From: Sphingomonadales bacterium UBA2369
GTDB lineage: Bacteria > Pseudomonadota > Alphaproteobacteria > Sphingomonadales > Sphingomonadaceae
DNA: 64,000 bases
Assembly: GCA_002344055.1 (NCBI GenBank)
Contig: DDTH01000017.1
Span: 70,771 to 134,770, forward strand
Direction of reading: 5' to 3'
The first letter of the stretch is position 1; every line of letters starts with the position of its first letter. The notes beneath the pieces were generated by a model. The model was not told where the DNA came from. It did not search any database and saw nothing but the letters and a program-made list of their open reading frames with translations. Shown piece by piece: positions 58,573-64,000 of the stretch. The position numbers and the translations under genes were made by a program.

Positions 58573-59055
58573 TCAGCGCGGCTCGCCGCGCGCCCTTCCG
58601 TCGGCCAGAGCGGCGCGAATCTGGGCCTGATCGGCGCTGACCGGGTAATGCATATATTGGCCGACGCGGCTGTCCGCCGGCCGCTCCGGCACCAGCACAT
58701 CCTCCGGCGCGGGGCTCGACGCTTTCTCCCAGCTCGGCTCGATCGTCGGGTCGGAATAACGCACCGGCGCCGCGTCCGTGGGCATGATCGAACGGTCGAC
58801 CAGCGGCGGCGGACAATTCGCGCCGCAATCCGCAGCGCGGTCGGCATAACCTTTTTCCCAATCGGACGCGGCCGCATAGGCGTTGGGCTGGCTGGGTCGA
58901 GGCCGCTGGGTCACGTCCCGCGCCGGCGCCGCCGCGCCTTCGAAATAGAGCGGATCGATCTGCGCGACCGACGCTTCGCCAAGCTGGTAGCCACCCCCGA
59001 TGGCAATTACGGTCAGCAATGTCAGCACCGGCAATGTTGAGTTACGCAATCTCAT
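58573..59055 (-). CDS. Hypothetical anchored periplasmic protein (160 aa)
   Basis: A 160-residue protein with one N-terminal hydrophobic helix (LPVLTLLTVIAIGGGYQLG, about 8-26) and an Ala/Pro-rich extracytoplasmic part with two nearby cysteines (DCGANCPP). No family recognised. ATG at 59055 with GGGTGAG; a TTG 15 bases upstream is possible. Confidence 0.6.
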   Translation of the reverse strand: MRLRNSTLPVLTLLTVIAIGGGYQLGEASVAQIDPLYFEGAAAPARDVTQRPRPSQPNAYAAASDWEKGYADRAADCGANCPPPLVDRSIMPTDAAPVRYSDPTIEPSWEKASSPAPEDVLVPERPADSRVGQYMHYPVSADQAQIRAALADGRARGEPR

Positions 59056-59106
59056 CGACTCACCCGTCAAGCGGCGGCGTCAGCCATGTTAACCCTTCGC
59101 GCGCCT

Positions 59107-59571
59107 TCAGGGCAATTCCCGCGCCGCCGCGAGTACCGCCTCGGCATGGCCGGGCACTTTCACCTTCCGCCAGACCTTCTCCACCACGCCCTCGCGATTG
59201 ATCAGGAAGGTCGCGCGTTCGATGCCCATATATTTGCGGCCGTACATGCTCTTCTCGGTCCACACGCCGAACGCCTCGCAGGCCGAGCCGTCCGCGTCGG
59301 TGAGCAGCCGGACCTTGAGATCGTATTTCTCGGCGAACTTGGCGTGACTCTTCGGACTGTCCTTCGAAATACCGATCACCCAGGCACCGGCCGCTTCGAA
59401 CTCGGCGGCCAGCGCGGTGAAATCCTGCGCCTCGCGGGTGCAACCGCTCGTATCGTCCTTGGGGTAGAAATAGACGACCAGATTCTGGCCCAGGAAATCG
59501 CTTAGCCGCGCCTCCGCGCCATCCGGTCCGGCCAGCGTGACGTTGGGGGCCGCATCCTGTTCATTCACCAT
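59107..59571 (-). CDS. bcp: Peroxiredoxin of the Bcp/PrxQ type
   Basis: A 154-residue thiol peroxidase. The peroxidatic Cys is in YFYPKDDTSGCTREAQDF; the usual resolving Cys five residues later is replaced by Gln, so it works as a 1-Cys form or resolves with another Cys (SACEAF). Seven bases after glnE, likely one operon. Confidence 0.9.
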   Translation of the reverse strand: MVNEQDAAPNVTLAGPDGAEARLSDFLGQNLVVYFYPKDDTSGCTREAQDFTALAAEFEAAGAWVIGISKDSPKSHAKFAEKYDLKVRLLTDADGSACEAFGVWTEKSMYGRKYMGIERATFLINREGVVEKVWRKVKVPGHAEAVLAAARELP

Positions 59572-59578
59572 CTTGCGC

Positions 59579-62272
59579 TCACTCCCTCCCGGCGACGGCG
59601 CGCCAAGCCTGGGCCACGCTCTGCCGCGCCGCTTCGTGCGCGGCAAGCAGGGCGTCCCAGTCCGGCATGCCGCAGGCCGTTGCGACCAGAAAGCGCGAAG
59701 CGGCCGGAGGCTCCATCGAATCCGGCGAAACCAGCCGCATCGTGACCAGCATCCGGGTGAGCAGAGCGTGCGCTTCGACCAGATCGGGCGCGATCAGCCC
59801 GGCCCCCGCCAGCCGGACGATTGCCTGATCCAGCCGCGGCGTCAGCGCCACTCCGTGGCCAAGCTGCAGCGCCTGCACGAGGAATTCGAGATCGACCAGC
59901 CCGCCCGGCCCCAGCTTGATGTCGAAAGGTCCGGAGGGTGGTTTGTGACGCGCGATTTCGGCCCGCATCCTTCCCGCATCCGCCGCGACCGCAGCCAGAT
60001 CGCGCGGCGTGGCGAGGATGCCCGCAAGCAGACTTTCGACGTCGGCCCGCGCAGCCGCCGGCCCGAAGACCGGCCGCGCACGGGTCAGCGCCATATGCTC
60101 GAACGTCCAGGCCGCGCCTTTCTGATACGCGCCGAAACTCTCGATCGAGACGGCCAGCAGCCCGTCGCCGCCCGAAGGCCGCAAACGCAAATCCACGTCG
60201 TAAAGCGGCCCGGCGGCGGTCGGCACGCTCAGCGCCGCCGACACGCGCGGCGCGAGCCGGTTGAAATAATCGGTGGCGCGCAGCGGCTTGTCGCCATCCG
60301 ACACCGCCTCGTGGCTGCCGCTGAACAGATAGACGAGATCGAGATCCGAAGCGTGGGTCAGCTCGCCGCCCCCCAGCCGCCCAAGGCCCAGAATGACCAG
60401 TTCGCAGCCCGGCACATGTCCATGCTTGCGCGCAAACTCCGCCACCGCCGCACGTGCGAGCACCTCCACCGCCGCTTCGGCAACGCGCGCATAGCCCTGC
60501 GCGACCGCCAGCGGATCGGCCTTGCCCAGCACGATCTGCGCGCCAAGGGCGAAGCGCGTCCCGTTTACCCGCGCCCGCACCCGGTCGAGCAGCAATTGAT
60601 AATCTTCCTGCCGGCGCTCGGCGCGGGCGAAGCCGGCGGCCAGGGTCTCGACACCCGGCACCGGCTCGAAGGCGCTGGCGTCGATCAGGCCGTCCAGCAA
60701 TTCCGGGCGTCGCCCCAATTGCTCGGCGAGCGCCGGCGCGTGGCTCAAGATGTCCGCAAGATGCTGCGCCAGCGCGGGCCGCGCCTCCAGCAGGCGGAAC
60801 AAATTCACGCCGCTCGGCAGCCGTTCGACCAATTGGTCGAAGCGATTGACCGCCCGCACCGGATCCGGCGCCTGCCCGAAGGCCGTAATCAGCCCCGGCA
60901 GCATCGCCTCGAACGCCTTGCGGGCGGGCGCTGTCCGCAAGGCCCGCGCCTTGCCGCCCCGCCAGCTCTCGATCCGCGCCAGCACCGGCGCGGGTTCGTG
61001 GAAACCGAGCGACACGAGCCGGCCCGCCAGCGCGTCCTGCCCCTTGGGCAGACTCTCGGCCGCGTCCTGCGGCGCCAGCCCGTCATAGGCCTCGCCGATC
61101 CGCGCGACGACCGGAGCGAGCAAGTCCAGCAGGGCTTCGCCGCTCGCCAATCCGTGCAGACCCGCCACTCCCGCCAGCGCCTCCGCATCGTCCGGCAGCC
61201 TGTGAGTCTGCCGATCGTCCACCATCTGCAGCCGGTGCTCGATCGTGCGCAGCAGACGATAGCCATCGGCCAGTTCCGCCGCCTGCGCCGCCGGAATGCG
61301 GCCATCCTCCGCCAGCGCCGCCAACGCCGCCAGCGTCGACGCGCTGCGCAAAGCCGGCTCCCGGCCGCCATGGATGAGTTGATGGACCTGGGTGAAGAAT
61401 TCGACTTCGCGGATGCCGCCCCGGCCGCGCTTCAGGTCGAAGCCGGGGCCGAAAGCCTGCCCGCGCACATGATGATCGCGGATCTGCCCGGACACAGCAT
61501 GAATCTCGCCGATCGCCCCGAAATCCAGGCTGCGGCGCCAGACGAAGGGGTGAATGGCGTCGAGAAAATAGCGGCCGACCGCGGCGTCTCCCGCAGCGTG
61601 GCGGGCGCGGATGAAAGCGGCGCGTTCCCATGGCAGAGCGGAGGATTCGTAGTGGCTGATCGCGGCATCGACCGGCAGCGCGATCGGCGTCACTTCGCTC
61701 GCCGGGCGCAGCCGCAGATCGACGCGAAAAACGAAGCCGTCCTCCGTCCGCCGCTGCAACAATTCGACGATCCGCTGGCCGATCCGGACCGCCGCCTCGC
61801 CCGGCTCTTCCCGCTCGCGCCGGGGCAAAGTCTTCGGATCGAACAGGAAAATGGGGTCGATGTCGGACGAATAATTGAGTTCGCGTCCGCCCTGCTTGCC
61901 GAGCGCGATCGCGGCGAACCCCGCCGCCTCCGCGCCGGGGTAGCGTTCCTCGACAGCCGTGCGGATCGCTCGCTCCAGCGCCCGGTCGGCCAGATCGGAC
62001 AATTCCGCCGTCACACGCTCGAACGAATATGCCCCCGCCAGGTCGCCGATCGCGAGCGCCAGCGCATAGCCGGTGCGTTCCCGCCGCAAGGCGGCTGCGA
62101 CGTCCCCGGCATCGCTTTCGGCCCGCGCCAGCCGCAGCGCACCCTCGAAATCGCCGGCGACGACCGCATCGACCAGCGGTCCGCCCCGGTCAAGCAGGCC
62201 CCGCAAAAAGGGCGAATGCGCCCGCGCCCGCGCGATCGCGCCGGCCGCTTCGGTCCTGCTAATTGTGTTCAT
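59579..62272 (-). CDS. glnE: Bifunctional glutamine synthetase adenylyltransferase/deadenylase
   Basis: An 897-residue GlnE, which adds and removes AMP on glutamine synthetase according to nitrogen supply. Two nucleotidyltransferase domains are visible: GKQGGRELNYSSDIDPIFLFD in the N-half (deadenylase) and GLGRLGGGELTHASDLDLVYLF in the C-half (adenylyltransferase), each followed by a helical GlnD-like part. Confidence 0.95.
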   Translation of the reverse strand: MNTISRTEAAGAIARARAHSPFLRGLLDRGGPLVDAVVAGDFEGALRLARAESDAGDVAAALRRERTGYALALAIGDLAGAYSFERVTAELSDLADRALERAIRTAVEERYPGAEAAGFAAIALGKQGGRELNYSSDIDPIFLFDPKTLPRREREEPGEAAVRIGQRIVELLQRRTEDGFVFRVDLRLRPASEVTPIALPVDAAISHYESSALPWERAAFIRARHAAGDAAVGRYFLDAIHPFVWRRSLDFGAIGEIHAVSGQIRDHHVRGQAFGPGFDLKRGRGGIREVEFFTQVHQLIHGGREPALRSASTLAALAALAEDGRIPAAQAAELADGYRLLRTIEHRLQMVDDRQTHRLPDDAEALAGVAGLHGLASGEALLDLLAPVVARIGEAYDGLAPQDAAESLPKGQDALAGRLVSLGFHEPAPVLARIESWRGGKARALRTAPARKAFEAMLPGLITAFGQAPDPVRAVNRFDQLVERLPSGVNLFRLLEARPALAQHLADILSHAPALAEQLGRRPELLDGLIDASAFEPVPGVETLAAGFARAERRQEDYQLLLDRVRARVNGTRFALGAQIVLGKADPLAVAQGYARVAEAAVEVLARAAVAEFARKHGHVPGCELVILGLGRLGGGELTHASDLDLVYLFSGSHEAVSDGDKPLRATDYFNRLAPRVSAALSVPTAAGPLYDVDLRLRPSGGDGLLAVSIESFGAYQKGAAWTFEHMALTRARPVFGPAAARADVESLLAGILATPRDLAAVAADAGRMRAEIARHKPPSGPFDIKLGPGGLVDLEFLVQALQLGHGVALTPRLDQAIVRLAGAGLIAPDLVEAHALLTRMLVTMRLVSPDSMEPPAASRFLVATACGMPDWDALLAAHEAARQSVAQAWRAVAGRE

Positions 62273-62351
62273 TGCGCCACATTTCCGCGTCGCAAGTCAT
62301 TCGAGATGCGTCACGATTGCAACCGCGAAAAGTGATGGACGTTAAGGCCGC

Positions 62352-62528
62352 GTGGAAAAGCTCAACGATCATCGCGGCTTGACTTCGGACGACCGGCGCA
62401 CCTTCGTCAAGGTCGCGCCGCCCACCGTCAATGCCGGTGTCGGCAATGCCCTGCGCGAGGCTTTTCAGCTGGACCGCGACACCCGATCGCTGCGCGGGTT
62501 CGAGGAATTGTTGCGGCGGATGGACTAA
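62352..62528 (+). CDS. Small hypothetical protein (58 aa)
   Basis: A 58-residue frame starting at GTG behind AAGG, rich in charged helix-forming residues (NAGVGNALREAFQLDRDTRSLRGFEELLRRMD). It fills the gap between glnE and the next plus-strand gene and its composition is coding-like. No family recognised. Confidence 0.5.
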   Translation: MEKLNDHRGLTSDDRRTFVKVAPPTVNAGVGNALREAFQLDRDTRSLRGFEELLRRMD

Positions 62529-62625
62529 CGCCGAACTTCGGCTCGGGTAGCGCAACGAACTTGCCTTCCTCCCATGCCGCCCCTAGCCAATTGGGCGTCG
62601 GGACATTCGGGGAGGGACGGTTCGA

Positions 62626-62991
62626 ATGATTTGGCTGGCGATCGCCGCTGTGACAGCATCCGCCGCGATTCAAACTGCGCCCGCTTGGGAGCAGGTTCAC
62701 CGGGAGAGTCTTTCGACCAGTTCGATCGACCGCAACTCGATTCGCCGCAACGGCAATCTGGGCTATGCGACGCTCCGCACAGAGTTTGCCGCTGTCCCCG
62801 GCATGGCCGCCTACACCATGACGAGCGATCGCGAGTTTCACTGCAATTCCGGCCAGGTGCGGATGCTGCGGTCCACGCGGGTCGATACCGGACCCAATGG
62901 GAACCGGCGCGAAGAGACGCAGCCCGGCGAACTGATGCGCGTCTACGCCGACACGCCCGTCGCCAGCGCCTTCAACCGCGTCTGCCGGTAG
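62626..62991 (+). CDS. Secreted protein, surface-adhesin-E-like (121 aa)
   Basis: A 121-residue protein with a short signal (IWLAIAAVTASAA) and a small beta-rich domain with the Cys pair EFHCNSGQ and NRVCR. The segment WEQVHRESLSTSSIDRNSI resembles the surface-adhesin protein E family; the assignment is tentative. Confidence 0.6.
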   Translation: MIWLAIAAVTASAAIQTAPAWEQVHRESLSTSSIDRNSIRRNGNLGYATLRTEFAAVPGMAAYTMTSDREFHCNSGQVRMLRSTRVDTGPNGNRREETQPGELMRVYADTPVASAFNRVCR

Positions 62992-63006
62992 GGGCGCCTC
63001 GCACTC

Positions 63007-63669
63007 CTAGCCCTCGTCGTTACCCTCATCGGGCGCGGGATTGTGGCCCAGGCTGAGCCGGTCCACATCGCCCATGATGCTCTGCAGGGGCGTCTGATCG
63101 TGATTGTCATGCTCGCGCCGTGACGGCAGCTTGCCCTCGCTCATAAGCGCCTCGAGCGCGACCCGGCCGCGCGCCACGCGGCTCTTGATCGTGCCGACCG
63201 CGCAGCCGCAAATCTCCGCCGCTTCCTCGTAAGCGAAACCGCCCGCGCCCACGAGGATGAGCGCCTCGCGCTGCGGCTGCGGCAGATGCATCAGCGCCCG
63301 CTGCATGTCCGCCAGTTCGACATGCTTGTCCTGGCTGGCGGGAGCCGCGAGGATCTTAGAGGCGGTCAGTTCGTCCCACTCGCCTTTGAAGCGGGCGCGG
63401 CGCATCTGGCTGAGGAACAGGTTGCGCAGGATGATGAAAGTCCAGGCGCGCATGTTCGTGCCGGCCTGGAAGCGCTTGCGCGCCGCCCATGCCTTCAGCA
63501 GCGTTTCCTGTACCAGATCGTCGGCCAGATCGCGGCTGCCGGACAGCGAGCGGCCGAAAGCGCGCAGGTGCGGAATCACCTGACCCAGCTGCACCTTGAA
63601 CTCGTCGTCGGGCAGCGGTTCCCATTCGACCTGCGCGGTCTCGGCCTGAGCCGGCTTCACGTCCGTCAT
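63007..63669 (-). CDS. ecfG: EcfG-type RNA polymerase sigma factor (general stress)
   Basis: A 220-residue ECF sigma factor of the EcfG (ECF15) type that directs the alphaproteobacterial general stress response. Region 2: PHLRAFGRSLSGSRDLADDLVQETLLKAWAARKRFQAGTNMRAWTFIILRN; region 4: HLPQPQREALILVGAGGFAYEEAAEICGCAVGTIKSRVARGRVALEA. The tail is acidic. The anti-sigma gene nepR, often adjacent, is not visible. Confidence 0.85.
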   Translation of the reverse strand: MTDVKPAQAETAQVEWEPLPDDEFKVQLGQVIPHLRAFGRSLSGSRDLADDLVQETLLKAWAARKRFQAGTNMRAWTFIILRNLFLSQMRRARFKGEWDELTASKILAAPASQDKHVELADMQRALMHLPQPQREALILVGAGGFAYEEAAEICGCAVGTIKSRVARGRVALEALMSEGKLPSRREHDNHDQTPLQSIMGDVDRLSLGHNPAPDEGNDEG

Positions 63670-63746
63670 CGATTCATGCCCCCGCGAAGCACGCTGAAAA
63701 TAATGCGCTTAAAAGTTGTTCCGGAATCCGGAAGGCGGCCCAGACG

Positions 63747-63890
63747 TCACGTCCTCATATAGACGACGAGGATGGCGATAAAAGCCACCACCACCAATAA
63801 AAGTCCGAAAATCAATACGTAGCGGGTGACGTGCGGCGTTGTGCCGGCGCGGGCTTCGGTCTTCGTGAGCTGTTCGGGAGAGTCGTCCAT
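63747..63890 (-). CDS. 47-aa membrane protein under sigma-EcfG-type promoter
   Basis: A 47-residue protein with a polar head and one membrane helix (VTRYVLIFGLLLVVVAFIAILVVYM, about 20-44). The ATG at 63890 was chosen because it follows a promoter match; the longer frame to 63998 would run through it. It precedes ecfG on the same strand by 77 bases. Function unknown. Confidence 0.55.
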   Translation of the reverse strand: MDDSPEQLTKTEARAGTTPHVTRYVLIFGLLLVVVAFIAILVVYMRT

Positions 63891-63932
63891 GGGGAACGGG
63901 CTTCCTGTCAAAGTTCCAATCGTTTCACCCGC

Positions 63933-63958
63933 AACGCATCCCGGCGTCCGCTTGTTCC
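63933..63958 (-). promoter_or_regulatory. Sigma-EcfG-type promoter
   Basis: On the minus strand GGAAC, 17 bases, then CGTT, which matches the general-stress promoter (GGAAC-N16/17-CGTT). It lies about 45 bases upstream of the 47-aa gene that precedes ecfG, so stress control of the unit, and perhaps of ecfG itself, is likely. Confidence 0.6.
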
Positions 63959-64000
63959 GTAAGTCTGGCTGATTGGCGGCACCGGCCCACACCCCCACCC

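Noticed and set aside
59537..62335. 932-codon plus-strand frame opposite glnE
   Set aside because: Antisense shadow; composition dominated by Arg, Gln and His, no recognisable domain; glnE is unmistakable on the other strand.

Overview
The window is high-GC alphaproteobacterial DNA, most likely a Sphingomonadaceae (Sphingomonas-like) chromosome. This is inferred from the gene set (tonB-exbB-triple exbD, a TonB-dependent receptor, an EcfG-type general stress sigma factor, DUF1192, DUF1285, DUF4112 and DUF4230 proteins), from alphaproteobacterial LexA boxes of the GTTC-N7-GTTC type, and from codon composition. No rRNA gene, complete tRNA gene, CRISPR array or insertion sequence was seen.

Region 1 (1 to about 14,760) is the right-hand part of an integrated, probably conjugative, element. 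Its right end is marked by a 3' fragment of a tRNA-Leu(UAA) gene (about 14,760-14,817), as expected for the attR of an element that integrates into a tRNA gene; the rest of the element, including any integrase, lies to the left of the window. Its cargo starts with a minus-strand transfer cluster: a VirD4/TraD-like coupling ATPase, a membrane protein cut by the window edge, and a run of very small genes separated by intrinsic terminators. An SOS-controlled umuDC-like pair follows, in which the UmuD partner lacks both protease residues. Next is a 400-residue protein with an HEPN-type R-X4-H motif, under a second LexA box. Convergent with it is a 1,730-residue protein with an N-terminal restriction-endonuclease-like domain, a P-loop NTPase and a very long helical C-terminus, the layout of Avs/STAND antiphage proteins. 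A second HEPN-like protein sits beside the attachment site. Together this reads as a DNA-damage-responsive and phage-defence cargo block.

Region 2 (about 14,850-35,950) is ordinary chromosome: a PilZ protein, a family-5 solute-binding lipoprotein, nadA-nadC for NAD synthesis, a DUF4230/metallo-beta-lactamase-fold pair, a large M16 peptidase, a BlaI/BlaR1-like regulatory pair with a clear BlaI operator, a candidate small RNA behind a sigma-54-like promoter, two glutathione transferases, a quinone oxidoreductase, clpA, a TonB-dependent receptor, a membrane adenylate cyclase and a dienelactone hydrolase.

Region 3 (35,990-39,140) is the energy-transducing operon tonB-exbB-exbD-exbD-exbD on the minus strand, with three different exbD paralogues.

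Region 4 (39,380-64,000) is mostly housekeeping: folB with a pteridine-reductase-like SDR, a DUF1285-Nudix-cca translationally coupled operon, a GGDEF/EAL protein, parC, a DUF4349 lipoprotein, a LysR regulator, a kynurenine formamidase-like/kynureninase pair behind a structured leader, purC, a YbjQ protein, an M23 peptidase, an M13 peptidase with a DUF455 ferritin-like protein, bcp, glnE, several small secreted or membrane proteins, and the EcfG-type sigma factor with a small membrane protein that has its own sigma-EcfG-type promoter. Many neighbours overlap by 4 bases (ATGA or GTGA), showing tight operons.
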